Assembly (NCBI GenBank): GCA_016716065.1
Contig: JADJXA010000010.1
Span: forward strand, 104,148-168,147
Direction: 5' to 3'
Source of the DNA: Candidatus Leptovillus gracilis
GTDB taxonomy: Bacteria; Chloroflexota; Anaerolineae; Promineifilales; Promineifilaceae
DNA: 64,000 nt
Numbering within the stretch: the stretch's first letter is position 1; every line of letters starts with the position of its first letter. Shown here one piece after another: positions 29,542 through 38,500 of this stretch. The position numbers were made by a program, and so were the translations under genes. The notes beneath the pieces are model-generated. The model made no database searches, was not told the origin of the DNA, and saw only the letters and a list, made by a program, of their open reading frames with translations.

Positions 29542-30747
29542 ATGGACAGCGATACCTTTATCGAATTAGAAGAAACCTACAGCGCCCACAACTACCATCC
29601 TTTGGATGTGGTGATTGAACGGGGTGAAGGGGTGTGGGTGTATGATGTAGACGGCCATAAATACCTGGACTGCCTCAGCGCCTATTCGGCCGTCAACCAG
29701 GGACACTGCCACCCCAAAATCCGGCAGGCAGCCATCGAGCAGATGGGGCGGGTCACGCTCACCTCGCGCGCCTTTCGTAATGACCAGATGGGGCCATTCT
29801 TGCAAGAATTGTGCCAGCTTAGCGGCTATGAAATGGCGCTGCCGATGAATTCTGGGGCGGAAGCAGTGGAGACGGCCGTCAAAGCGGCGCGCAAATGGGG
29901 GTATGAAGTCAAAGGCGTGCCGGATGGTCTGGCCGAAATCATCGTCTGCCAGGGGAATTTTCACGGCCGTACCATCACCACCGTTGGTTTCTCCAGCGAG
30001 GCAGGCTACAAACGCCATTTTGGTCCCTTCACGCCCGGCTTTGTGACAGTTCCCTACGGCGACGCGGCTGCCCTGGAAGGGGCCATCACGCCCCATACCG
30101 TCGGTTTCCTGGTGGAGCCGATTCAGGGCGAGGGGGGCGTGGTGATGCCGCCGGAAGGCTACCTGGCCGAAGCAGCCAACATCTGCGCCCGCCACAACGT
30201 TTTGCTGATTGCCGACGAGATTCAGACCGGCCTGGGGCGTACCGGCCGATTGTTTGCCAGCCAGCACGAAGAGGTGCGCCCGGACATCACCATCCTGGGT
30301 AAGGCGTTGAGCGGCGGTTTTTACCCGGTGTCGGCCGTGTTAACCGACCGGGACGTGTTGGGCCTGTTCCAACCGGGCGACCACGGCAGCACGTTTGGCG
30401 GCAATCCGCTGGCTTCGGCCATCGGGCGGGCGGCGCTGCGGGTCATCGTCGAAGAAAATTTAGTGGAACGGTCACGCGAGTTGGGCGCTTATTTTAAGGG
30501 GCGGTTGGCGCGTATTGAGAGCGACATCATTCAGGAAGTGCGCGGCAAGGGGCTGTTTATTGGCGTAGAGCTAAAAGTGGCGGCACGGCCGTTTGCCGAA
30601 GCGCTGCGTGATCGGGGGATTCTGTGTAAGGAGACTCACCGGACTGTGCTGCGCTTTGCCCCACCGCTGGTCATCGGCAAAGAGGAAATTGATTGGGCGA
30701 TGAACCACATTGAGGCGGTGCTGATGACCGAAAAGGTGGCGGCGTAG
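29542..30747 (+). CDS. rocD: Ornithine aminotransferase
   Basis: 401-residue PLP enzyme (class III aminotransferase) converting ornithine and 2-oxoglutarate to glutamate semialdehyde and glutamate. Seen: SAHNYHPLDVVIERGEGVWV (typical OAT start), PMNSGAEAVETAVKAARKWG, NFHGRT, LIADEIQTGLGRTG with PLP-contacting Asp, and LGKALSGGFYPVSAV with the catalytic lysine (about residue 254). Length and motifs favour OAT over acetylornithine aminotransferase. ATG 29542 follows AAGGAGTATTTCCC. It is a single-gene unit preceded by repeats. No other arginine-catabolism genes are nearby. Confidence 0.93.
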   Translation: MDSDTFIELEETYSAHNYHPLDVVIERGEGVWVYDVDGHKYLDCLSAYSAVNQGHCHPKIRQAAIEQMGRVTLTSRAFRNDQMGPFLQELCQLSGYEMALPMNSGAEAVETAVKAARKWGYEVKGVPDGLAEIIVCQGNFHGRTITTVGFSSEAGYKRHFGPFTPGFVTVPYGDAAALEGAITPHTVGFLVEPIQGEGGVVMPPEGYLAEAANICARHNVLLIADEIQTGLGRTGRLFASQHEEVRPDITILGKALSGGFYPVSAVLTDRDVLGLFQPGDHGSTFGGNPLASAIGRAALRVIVEENLVERSRELGAYFKGRLARIESDIIQEVRGKGLFIGVELKVAARPFAEALRDRGILCKETHRTVLRFAPPLVIGKEEIDWAMNHIEAVLMTEKVAA

Positions 30748-30806
30748 GGATTTTGGATTTGGGATTTCGGATTGAAGATGAAAGGTTGGGCAAGGCCAAT
30801 CCCTCA

Positions 30807-31463
30807 TTAGCTTTCAATCTTCGGGCTTTTCCCCAGGAAGAACTGCACGGCCGTTTGCCCATCCGCTTTCTCTAGCTCCAGCAACAACATTTCAAGTTCC
30901 ACCTGGGTGTGTTTGGTGGCGGCGGCCAGGGCATAGGCGAACAACGGGCCGCGCCCCGGATGGTCCAGGTGCATGGCATCGTGAATGTCTGGCGGAAAGT
31001 AGAGCCGCTGCGCCAGCGGGCCAAGCAGGGGCACGCGATACAGCAAAAAAAGGGGGATAGCCGCCCGGCCAGACAACAGAGCGGGCACGGTCGTTGTGTC
31101 CGGGCAGATGGGCGTGTCTTCCGGGCGACAGTGGGCCGGACCGCCTTGCGTTTCTACCCAACGGGCTACCCAATTGGCATGGGCGTAAAAATCCTGACGG
31201 CCGTGCAGCAGCCGCCCAAACGACTGTAGGGCCGCCGTCCGATCTTGTTGCCTGGTGATGGCGGTGACGGCCGTTTGCCGCTGCTGGTGAATATACGCCT
31301 CGCTGTCGGCAAACCGGCTGTCGTCGAAGTGGTAAACCGGGCGCAGCAGCCCTACCAGGCTGTCCTGCCCCAGATTGGCCTGGATGATGATCTGTAAATC
31401 GGCCGGCGAAAAATAGGCGGCCAATACGTCCTGAATCATCTGGCGGTGGTACTCAGCTTCCAT
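30807..31463 (-). CDS. Het-C/zinc phospholipase C-like protein, unknown
   Basis: 218 residues, no signal peptide. It contains FGRLLHGRQDFYAHANWVAR, which resembles the H-x2-QDF-x-H-x-NW helix of Het-C and S1/P1 nuclease or zinc-phospholipase-C-like folds, plus other His/Asp residues (IHDAMHLDHPGRG) able to bind metal. The C-terminal half is helical (AYALAAATKHTQVELEMLLL). These features suggest a helical metal-dependent hydrolase or its relic; the reaction is unknown. Start ATG 31463. It is convergent with rocD. Confidence 0.6.
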   Translation of the reverse strand: MEAEYHRQMIQDVLAAYFSPADLQIIIQANLGQDSLVGLLRPVYHFDDSRFADSEAYIHQQRQTAVTAITRQQDRTAALQSFGRLLHGRQDFYAHANWVARWVETQGGPAHCRPEDTPICPDTTTVPALLSGRAAIPLFLLYRVPLLGPLAQRLYFPPDIHDAMHLDHPGRGPLFAYALAAATKHTQVELEMLLLELEKADGQTAVQFFLGKSPKIES

Positions 31464-31581
31464 GCATCCATTATCCTGAAATCAGCCAGACCCGCCAAAA
31501 AAGCCCTATCCGTGCTACAATCACTCTTCAAAACTGGGGCCGCGCCGCTTCCCCCTTCACAATTCACAATTCTGGAGCCTT

Positions 31582-32055
31582 ATGTCTAAACTTATCAAAC
31601 TACTCGTCCTTTTTGCGATTATCGGTCTGGCAACTTTTTTGGTTTTGCGGCGCTGGCTGGTGGAACAGGCCAGCCCACTGCCGGATAATTTGGGGGTGGT
31701 AGACGGCCGTCTCGCCCCCTGCCCCGACAGCCCCAACTGTGTCTCTACCTTTGCCACCGACACAGAGCATGGCATTGCACCGCTGGCGTATGATGGGAAT
31801 ACGGCCGTTGCCCAGGCGGCTATCCTCGCCATTCTGCAAGCCCAACCCAGTTACACCCTCATCAACAACGACCCGGCCTACATCCACGCCACAGCGCGTT
31901 CCGCTTTCTGGGGTTTCATTGATGACGTAGAGTTTTATTTTGATGAAGCGGCCGGCCTCATCCACTTTCGCTCCGCATCCCGCCTCGGCTATGGCGATGG
32001 CGGCGTCAACCGCCGCCGAATGGAAGAAATTCGGAAATTGTACGAAAATAGATAA
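31582..32055 (+). CDS. DUF1499 family protein
   Basis: 157 residues. One N-terminal membrane helix (IKLLVLFAIIGLATFLVL), then the DUF1499 core: LAPCPDSPNCVST (the conserved CPxSPNCVS motif), AILAILQAQPSYTLIN, YIHATARSAFWGFIDDVEFY and IHFRSASRLGYGDGGVNRRR with its conserved SRxGxxDxGxNRxR end. The function of the family is unknown; members occur in aerobic bacteria and plants. ATG 31582. It stands alone, with a family D hairpin downstream. Confidence 0.92.
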   Translation: MSKLIKLLVLFAIIGLATFLVLRRWLVEQASPLPDNLGVVDGRLAPCPDSPNCVSTFATDTEHGIAPLAYDGNTAVAQAAILAILQAQPSYTLINNDPAYIHATARSAFWGFIDDVEFYFDEAAGLIHFRSASRLGYGDGGVNRRRMEEIRKLYENR

Positions 32056-32092
32056 TCGAACTCGACGGATAAAGAACCAGGCTTGAATGATT

Positions 32093-32136
32093 TACACGTT
32101 CGGATTGGACCAATCTCAGAAGATTGGTCCAATCTT
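32093..32136. repeat. Family D hairpin
   Basis: GATTGGACCAATCT (32103-32116), loop CAGA, AGATTGGTCCAATC (32121-32134), with the TACACGTT prefix also found at 5240. Confidence 0.85.
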
Positions 32137-32175
32137 CCACTTGTTATTTAATTTTCATTCCTTAAGGAAAATTTA

Positions 32176-33501
32176 ATGGCTACAAACACCCCGCAAACTT
32201 ATAAGAATTTGGTGCTGTATGAGATTTACGTGCGCAATCACGGCCGTTCCGGAACATTCGCCGACGTCACCGCCGATTTGCCGCGCATCCGCAGCCTGGG
32301 CGTGGACGTGGTCTGGTTTATGCCCATCCACCCCATCGGCCAGCTGCACAAAAAAGGGTCGTTGGGCTGCCCTTATTCCATCAGCGATTATCGCGCAGTC
32401 AACCCCGAATACGGCTCAAAGGAAGAATTTCGCCTGCTGTGCCAATACGCCCACGCCCTGGGCCTAAAAGTGATGATTGACGTGGTCTACAACCACACCG
32501 CCCACGACTCGGTGCTGATCGGCCAACACCCCGAATGGTTCCACCAGGACGAACACGGCCGTCCCTTCACCACCGTGCCCGAATGGAGCGACGTGATAGA
32601 CCTGCACTACGCCGATCCCGCCCTGTGGGATTACCTGATCGAATCACTCAAAGGTTGGGTGGAACTGGGTGTGGATGGCTTTCGCTGCGACGTGGCCTCG
32701 ATTGTGCCGCTGGAATTCTGGCGGCGCGCCCGGCAAGAAGTGGCTGCCGTTAAGCCTGGCGTCATCTGGCTGGCCGAATCGGTGCATACCAGCTTTGTCA
32801 TAGACCGGCGGCGGCACGGGCTGGTCGCCCAATCTGATGGCGAAATCCATCAGGCGTTCGACCTGAGCTACGATTATGACATCTGGCCGACGTGGGTAAC
32901 GGCCGTTACCGACCCCACGGCCGTGCCCACTTACATCTCCCTGCTGCAATTTCAGGCTGGCATCTACCCGGCCCACACCATCAAAATGCGCTGCGTCGAA
33001 AACCACGACCAGCCGCGCATCATGCGGCAGGCCGCCAGCCGGGCGCAAGCTCTGGCTTGGACCGCCTTCCAGGCGTTTAACGAAGGTGCGTTCCTCATCT
33101 ACGCCGGGCAAGAATCAGAAAACGAACACACCCCCAGCCTGTTCGACGTGGATAAAGTGATCTGGCGCGATTACGCCTTGCAAGGTTTTCTGACCCGCCT
33201 GTGCCAACTTAAAAAAGACCCGGCGCAGGCAAATGGGCAGTTTGCGGTGATTACCGCCGTGCCGGCCATCAGCGCCCTCTGGCAAAGCGAAAACGAAGGG
33301 TTGTATGGCGTCTTCAACGTCAGCGGCGCAGACGAAGTAATGCCCACCCCGCTGCCCGACGGCCGTTACACCGATTTGCTCAGCGACCGGCCAGTAGAAG
33401 TGCGCGATGGTCAGATGAGTGTACCGGAAACGGCCGTCATCCTGCGTTATCACGGCCGTCTGGCCCTGGCCGCCCACCGCCAACCGTCACAATTTTTGTA
33501 A
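32176..33501 (+). CDS. GH13 alpha-amylase-family protein
   Basis: 441 residues, no signal peptide, so cytoplasmic. Alpha-amylase TIM-barrel motifs: region I DVVYNHTAHDS (about residue 100), region II DGFRCDVAS with the nucleophile Asp (about 172), region III LAESVH with the acid/base Glu, and region IV RCVENHDQPR. The loop AVNPEYGSKEEF is typical of GH13. The C-terminal part (about 370-441) is a short beta domain. It acts on alpha-glucans or related sugars; the exact specificity (maltodextrin glucosidase, sucrose phosphorylase-like or other) is not clear. ATG 32176. Confidence 0.9.
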   Translation: MATNTPQTYKNLVLYEIYVRNHGRSGTFADVTADLPRIRSLGVDVVWFMPIHPIGQLHKKGSLGCPYSISDYRAVNPEYGSKEEFRLLCQYAHALGLKVMIDVVYNHTAHDSVLIGQHPEWFHQDEHGRPFTTVPEWSDVIDLHYADPALWDYLIESLKGWVELGVDGFRCDVASIVPLEFWRRARQEVAAVKPGVIWLAESVHTSFVIDRRRHGLVAQSDGEIHQAFDLSYDYDIWPTWVTAVTDPTAVPTYISLLQFQAGIYPAHTIKMRCVENHDQPRIMRQAASRAQALAWTAFQAFNEGAFLIYAGQESENEHTPSLFDVDKVIWRDYALQGFLTRLCQLKKDPAQANGQFAVITAVPAISALWQSENEGLYGVFNVSGADEVMPTPLPDGRYTDLLSDRPVEVRDGQMSVPETAVILRYHGRLALAAHRQPSQFL

Positions 33502-33502
33502 T

Positions 33503-33584
33503 ACGGCCGTGCGCCGTAAACCGTATTCCGTATTCAGTGTTCCGTTTACGGTTTACGGCTTACGGCTTACGGCCTACGGCCCCC
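33503..33584. repeat. Family B repeat
   Basis: CCGTAAACCGTATTCCGTATTC, then GTTTACGGTTTACGGCTTACGG and CCTACGG units downstream of the GH13 gene. Confidence 0.75.
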
Positions 33585-33641
33585 TTTCTTAACGTTTTCT
33601 CAACGAACAGACCACAACTCCTATCCGTCCATCCCCCTGGT

Positions 33642-33671
33642 TTGTCAACCCGCTTGCCCTTGTGCTAGAAT
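33642..33671 (+). promoter_or_regulatory. Promoter before the large glycoside hydrolase
   Basis: TTGTCA (33642-33647), 18 bases, TAGAAT (33666-33671). The transcript would meet a terminator after about 45 bases, suggesting a very short RNA or attenuation. Confidence 0.5.
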
Positions 33672-33698
33672 CAACCAAGTTGATACATTTGGCAACAG

Positions 33699-33720
33699 GC
33701 GGCTAATAGGCCGCTTTTTT
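33699..33720 (+). terminator. Early terminator
   Basis: GCGGC (33699-33703), loop TAATAG, GCCGC (33710-33714), then TTTTTT. Short but G/C-rich stem with U-tail. Confidence 0.6.
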
Positions 33721-33780
33721 GTATAATGCCAACATCGTATCTGCTGCGTGAAGAGGAAAATACAGCGCAATAATAAAGGA

Positions 33781-33834
33781 AGGGTGGTTAGACCAAACAG
33801 GTTTCCAAATAAACCTGTTTGGTCTAACCACCCT
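33781..33834. repeat. 24-bp perfect hairpin (family D-like)
   Basis: Arms of 24 bases (first arm begins AGGGTGGTTAGACCAAACAG, 33781-33804; second 33811-33834) around CCAAAT. It lies in the 5' region of the gene at 33864, with 29 bases to its ATG. Confidence 0.9.
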
Positions 33835-33863
33835 CTAACCGATTTTTTTGGAGGTATGCAACT

Positions 33864-36800
33864 ATGGGAGAAGGAATCCCCCCTACTGAAGACACCATGA
33901 TTCAATCACCACAGGAGGAGCCAACCCTGGGCGAAATACAACGCGCCGATGGGAACAGCTCTAAGAAATCATCCGGGCTGCTCATAGCCGGCGCGGTTGT
34001 TTTTGTACTCCTGGTGGTTATTGGTTTGTTTTTGCCCCCCATTTCCCTGGGACAGCGATTGAGCGGCGGTAACAACGAAACGGCCGTCGCCGCCACCAGC
34101 CCTGCGGAAACTGCCCAACCGACCAGCCCGGTTATCCCCGGCGAAATTACCCTGACCGTCGCCGACAATGCCAATGTCAACGTCAGCGGCACGACCCTGG
34201 CCGATTTCGTGGCCGCCAATGCCAGCGCCGCCATGCCCGGAGAAGCCTCCGTGCAGGGCAACGTCTACGTCTTACAATACGAAGGTGACGCGCCACAGGG
34301 CCAGGTCTCGCTCACCATCCCCCCCGGCGTATCGGCTGCGGAAGCCCTGGACCTGTTGGGTTGGGACGGCCGTCAATGGAAATTCATCCCCAGCGAAGTA
34401 GACGCGGTTAGCCAACAGATCGTCTCCGTCGCCGATAAACTACCCCAGGCCTACGCCCTGGTTGCCTTTGCTGCTCCGGCGTCGCCAGACCTGGCCGTCT
34501 CCGTGCTGCCAGAACAAACCCTGCCGGTAGAGATGCTGCCCATCGTCACTCAGGTGATATTGGGCAAACTGAGTTTGGCCGATGGCGGCGTGCTGGATGG
34601 CGCTGCCGCCACTATGCCCACGGGCGCTTACGAGCAGTACGTCAACGCCAGCAACACCGGCGCCATCATCAACCCGGCGGCGTTAACGGCCGTACTCTCC
34701 GACGCCACCACCCAAATGAACCACATCAACGCCCTGGTCGCCGCCGCACAGGCGGGTGGCTTCGCCGGCGTCGCCTTGGATTACCAGGAAGTTGGCGACA
34801 ACAACCGCGACGCCTTCACCCAATTTGTCGCCGCCCTGGCCGATGCCCTACACCAACGCGGCCTCAAACTAGCCATCACCCTGGCTGCGCCACAAAACGT
34901 AGGCACTCGCTGGGAAACCGGCGGCCAGGATTGGGCCGCCCTCGGCCAACTGGCCGATAAAATCAACCTCCTGATGCCCCTGGACCCGGCCGCCTACGGT
35001 GATGGTGGCGCGGCCGAGCAAATTTTAACCTGGGCCGTGCGCCAGATTGACCGCCACAAGTTGAACATGTTGATCAGCGCCAGCGCCATCAACCGACTGG
35101 GTGATTCATTTGTGGAACTACCCAACGACGCTGCCCTGAGTAATTTTGGCGAGCTGTCCTTTATGCAGGGCGGCGCAGAGGTGGAACCGGGAACGGCCGT
35201 TGAAGTCGCCCTCTCCGGCACCGCCAGCCCCCTGGAATGGGACGGCGCCAGCCTGACCTACAAATACAGCTACGAAGACAACGGCCAGACCCACAACGTC
35301 TGGCTGGCGAACGCCGCCTCGCTGGCCCATCGCCTGAATCTGGCGAAAAAGTTCAACCTGGGTGGTGCGGCCGTGCGCGGCTTAGGTGGAGTGGCCGATG
35401 GGCCAGGCTATGCGGCCGCCTTGAACAGCTTTGTCAGCGGCGGTGAAGCGCCGGCCCCGGCCAGCGCGGCCATCGTCTGGACTGTGCGCGACGAAAATGG
35501 CAGCGTCATCGCCAGCGGCAGCGGCGAAGACCTGACCTTTGCCTGGGACGGCAGCGAAGCGCCCGGCGTTTACACCATTAACGCCGAATTTGCCCTGGGC
35601 GACAACGTCGCCAGCCTGGATGAAGTGAGTGTAGCCGTGGCCGCCCCCGTCGAAGAAACCGTCGTCGAAGAAGCACCGCCGGCCGAAGAAACCACCACAA
35701 CCACCCCGGTGAACGTCGGTGACGCCGATGCGGTCGTGAAAGCGCCATCCAACGTGCGTCTGGGGCCGGGCGTCAATTATGGCCTCATTGCCAACGGGCT
35801 GAATGCCGGTGTACAGGTTAAGCTCATCGGCCGTAACGCCGATTCAAGCTGGCTGAACATTACCATGCCCAGCGGCGAAGATGGCTGGATATTTGCCACC
35901 CTGGTTACAGTGAATCCTAATGTCAATGTCGCCAGCCTGCCTGTGGTGGAGGTAGCCGCCCCGGTTGCCAGCGCCCCAACCAACCCAACCAACCCAACCA
36001 GCCCGGGCACAACCGCCCCACCGCCTGTTTCTGCACCGCCGGTGGCAGTGGGCAACTTTGAATTAGGTGGGCAAACACATGGCTTTGGCAATCCGCAGCT
36101 CATGTCTTCAGCCGGGATGAATTGGGTGAAATTCCAACAAAAATGGGGTCCTGGCGCCAATCCCGGCGACCTGGCCGGCCGCATCAGCAACGCCCATGCC
36201 AGTGGCTTCAAAGTGCTGCTGAGCATCCCCGGCAGCCCCTATCCCACCAGCATTGATTTCGCCAGCTACACCGAATATCTGCGCGGTGTGGCGGCGCTTG
36301 GCCCGGACGCCATCGAAGTCTGGAACGAAATGAACATTGACTTTGAATGGCCGGTCGGGCAGATTGACCCCGTCAACTATGTCAACAACATGCTTGCTCC
36401 GGCCTACAACGCCATCAAAAGCGCCAACCCCAATGTGATGGTCATCAGCGGCGCGCCGGCGCCCACCGGCTTCGACAACGGGACCAACGCCTGGTCGGAC
36501 AGCCGCTACATGGCCGGCATGGCCGCCGCTGGCGCGGCGCGTTACCTGGACTGCGTCGGCGCACACTTCAACGCCGGGGCGACCTCGCCCAGCGCTGTCA
36601 CCGGCCATCCGGCCGGCAGTGACCATTACAGTTGGTATCTCATGCCGACCTTGAACATCTACGCGCAGCTTGGCAAGCCAGTTTGCTTCACAGAATTGGG
36701 CTACTTGTCTGGCGAAGATTACGGCGGTGTGCCGGCGCGCTTCTCCTGGGCAGCCGGAACCACCGTGTCTCAGCACGCGCAATGGTTGGCCGAGGCGGTA

Positions 36801-36956
36801 AGTTTGTCGGCCAACAGCGGCAAAGTGCGTATGGTCATCATCTTCAACGTGGACTTTAACCAGTGGGGCGACGACCCGCAAGCGGGTTATGCCATGATTC
36901 GGAAAGATGGCAGCTGCCCGGCCTGTGGCACGTTGGCGCAGGTGATGGGACGGTAA
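33864..36956 (+). CDS. Large surface protein with GH18-like, SH3 and GH-A domains
   Basis: 1030 residues. A cytoplasmic N-terminus and a membrane anchor (LLIAGAVVFVLLVVIGLFLP, about 39-58) are followed by a low-complexity region, a GH18-like barrel (about 220-530) with GVALDYQEV retaining Asp and Glu of the DxxDxDxE motif, a beta domain (about 540-600), and a Glu/Thr linker. Then come a bacterial SH3 domain (about 625-690: SNVRLGPGVNYGLIANG), an NPT-rich linker, and a GH-A clan barrel (about 730-1030) with WNEMNI (acid/base Glu) and CFTELGY (nucleophile Glu). It likely cleaves a surface or envelope polysaccharide. ATG 33864 follows TTGGAGGTATGCAACT. First of three tandem related genes. Confidence 0.85.
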   Translation: MGEGIPPTEDTMIQSPQEEPTLGEIQRADGNSSKKSSGLLIAGAVVFVLLVVIGLFLPPISLGQRLSGGNNETAVAATSPAETAQPTSPVIPGEITLTVADNANVNVSGTTLADFVAANASAAMPGEASVQGNVYVLQYEGDAPQGQVSLTIPPGVSAAEALDLLGWDGRQWKFIPSEVDAVSQQIVSVADKLPQAYALVAFAAPASPDLAVSVLPEQTLPVEMLPIVTQVILGKLSLADGGVLDGAAATMPTGAYEQYVNASNTGAIINPAALTAVLSDATTQMNHINALVAAAQAGGFAGVALDYQEVGDNNRDAFTQFVAALADALHQRGLKLAITLAAPQNVGTRWETGGQDWAALGQLADKINLLMPLDPAAYGDGGAAEQILTWAVRQIDRHKLNMLISASAINRLGDSFVELPNDAALSNFGELSFMQGGAEVEPGTAVEVALSGTASPLEWDGASLTYKYSYEDNGQTHNVWLANAASLAHRLNLAKKFNLGGAAVRGLGGVADGPGYAAALNSFVSGGEAPAPASAAIVWTVRDENGSVIASGSGEDLTFAWDGSEAPGVYTINAEFALGDNVASLDEVSVAVAAPVEETVVEEAPPAEETTTTTPVNVGDADAVVKAPSNVRLGPGVNYGLIANGLNAGVQVKLIGRNADSSWLNITMPSGEDGWIFATLVTVNPNVNVASLPVVEVAAPVASAPTNPTNPTSPGTTAPPPVSAPPVAVGNFELGGQTHGFGNPQLMSSAGMNWVKFQQKWGPGANPGDLAGRISNAHASGFKVLLSIPGSPYPTSIDFASYTEYLRGVAALGPDAIEVWNEMNIDFEWPVGQIDPVNYVNNMLAPAYNAIKSANPNVMVISGAPAPTGFDNGTNAWSDSRYMAGMAAAGAARYLDCVGAHFNAGATSPSAVTGHPAGSDHYSWYLMPTLNIYAQLGKPVCFTELGYLSGEDYGGVPARFSWAAGTTVSQHAQWLAEAVSLSANSGKVRMVIIFNVDFNQWGDDPQAGYAMIRKDGSCPACGTLAQVMGR

Positions 36957-36958
36957 TG

Positions 36959-37063
36959 AGCAGTGTTCAGTAACCAGTATTCAGTAGTCAGGGTTCAATC
37001 TTCGGTCAGCATGTAAGTTTACTGAACACTGTGTACTGAACGCTGAATACTGAACACAGGGCG
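36959..37063. repeat. Family A TTCAGT repeat
   Basis: GTGTTCAGTAACCAGTATTC and, inverted, ACTGAACACTGTGTACTGAAC: both orientations in the gap between two GH genes. Confidence 0.8.
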
Positions 37064-37114
37064 CATTTTGGTGAGGTACTGCCGGAATGCGCCCTTTAGT
37101 TTGGAGAGGAGAAT

Positions 37115-38440
37115 ATGAAGCGATTAATGGTTGGTTTGTTGGTTAGTTTGATGATTGGTCTGTTGGTGGCCTGTGATGGCGGCGCCGCAGAGCCGGTGGT
37201 AACTGTGCCGGAGGTTGCGCCGCAGGAAGTGGCGCCAACGGCGATTGTGCCGCTGGAGCAGCCGACGCTGCCACCGCCGGTAATTACCGGTGGTGAAGGG
37301 GGAAGTGGGGAAACGGCCGTATCCGAACCCGCCCCCGTCGAAGAACCCGTTGTTCTCGGCCCAACCGTCCCCTGGCCGGCCGACCGCTTTGGCTACGGCA
37401 TTCAGGTACATGGCAACGCCAGCGTGGGCAACGCCGCCGATACCATGCACGCGGTGCGCAGCCAGCTTGGCCTGGATTGGGTAAAGATGCAGCTCAAATG
37501 GCCGGTCATCCACCCCAGCCCTGGCGCCGACCAATGGTTTTTCTATGACAGCGTCATCGAGGAGGCCAACAGAAATGGCCTGAACCTGATGGTCAGCATC
37601 GTTGGCGCGCCGGAATGGACCCGCGCCCTGGGTGGCGAAAATGGTCCGCCGGACGATTACAGCCAATACACCACCTTCCTGACTGAACTGCTGACGCGAC
37701 ACCCCGGCCAGATTCAGGCCATCGAAGTGTGGAACGAGCAAAACCTGGACCGCGAATGGACGACGACCAACGGCATCAGCCCGGAGGATTACGTGGTATT
37801 TTTGCGCCAGGCGTATGAGACTATCAAAGCGCAAGACCCTGGTATCATCGTCATCAGCGGCGCGTTGTCGCCGACGGGGCCAGGCGACTGGGTGCGTTGG
37901 GCCGACGATTTTGAATACATGGACCGGGCGCTGGCCGCTGGAATGCTGAATTATGCTGACTGTGTGGGCGCGCACCACAACGGCTACAACATCCCGCCCG
38001 ATGCGGCCTATGACCAGACAGGCTCGCTGGCGAAAGCGCAAACGGCCGTTTTCCGCGGCCCCTTCGACAATCCCCATCATTCCTGGAGCCTCAGAACCAC
38101 CCTGGACACCTATGCGCAAAAAGTGCAAGCCGTAGACCCCAACATGAAGCTGTGCGTCACCGAATTTGGTTGGGCCAGCAGTGAAGGCTACGACGTGTAT
38201 CCGGTCGGCTTTGAATTTGCTCAAGACAACTCCCTGCAAGAACAGGCTGACTACATCGTCCAGGCTTTCCAGCAAATGAACGACTCCAACGCCGTCTGGC
38301 TGGCCTTTTTGTTCAACTTTGACTTTGGCAACAAGGGCAGCGGCCCCGGTGACGACCCGGTTCCTTACAGCATTGTAGACGCCAACGGCGCGCCACGGCC
38401 GTCTTATTCAGCCGTATCGGCGATGGAGAAGAAGCCGTAA
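37115..38440 (+). CDS. Lipoprotein GH-A clan glycoside hydrolase
   Basis: 441 residues. A lipoprotein signal peptide with lipobox LLVAC (Cys about residue 20) is followed by a Pro/Glu-rich linker (to about 95) and a GH-A TIM barrel paralogous to the C-terminal domain of the gene at 33864: FGYGIQVHG, IEVWNEQNLDREW (acid/base Glu) and CVTEFGWASS (nucleophile Glu). Family resembles GH5/GH39-like bacterial proteins. It is anchored outside the membrane and probably acts on a surface polysaccharide. ATG 37115 follows GGAGAGGAGAAT. Middle gene of three tandem paralogues. Confidence 0.85.
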   Translation: MKRLMVGLLVSLMIGLLVACDGGAAEPVVTVPEVAPQEVAPTAIVPLEQPTLPPPVITGGEGGSGETAVSEPAPVEEPVVLGPTVPWPADRFGYGIQVHGNASVGNAADTMHAVRSQLGLDWVKMQLKWPVIHPSPGADQWFFYDSVIEEANRNGLNLMVSIVGAPEWTRALGGENGPPDDYSQYTTFLTELLTRHPGQIQAIEVWNEQNLDREWTTTNGISPEDYVVFLRQAYETIKAQDPGIIVISGALSPTGPGDWVRWADDFEYMDRALAAGMLNYADCVGAHHNGYNIPPDAAYDQTGSLAKAQTAVFRGPFDNPHHSWSLRTTLDTYAQKVQAVDPNMKLCVTEFGWASSEGYDVYPVGFEFAQDNSLQEQADYIVQAFQQMNDSNAVWLAFLFNFDFGNKGSGPGDDPVPYSIVDANGAPRPSYSAVSAMEKKP

Positions 38441-38492
38441 GCAGTGGTCAGTAATCAGTAGGTGTAACTGAACACTGGACACTGACGACTCA
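38440..38492. repeat. Family A repeat
   Basis: AGCAGTGGTCAGTAATCAGT and ACTGAACACTGGACACTGAC between the second and third GH genes. Confidence 0.75.
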
Positions 38493-38500
38493 AACACCAA

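Larger units (their letters stand above)
33502..33863. other. Gap with repeat, short promoter-terminator unit and long hairpin
   Basis: Contains family B repeat 33503-33584, promoter 33642-33671, terminator 33699-33720 and hairpin 33781-33834. Then the strong ribosome-binding site TTGGAGGT at 33849-33856. No protein gene seen. Confidence 0.6.
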
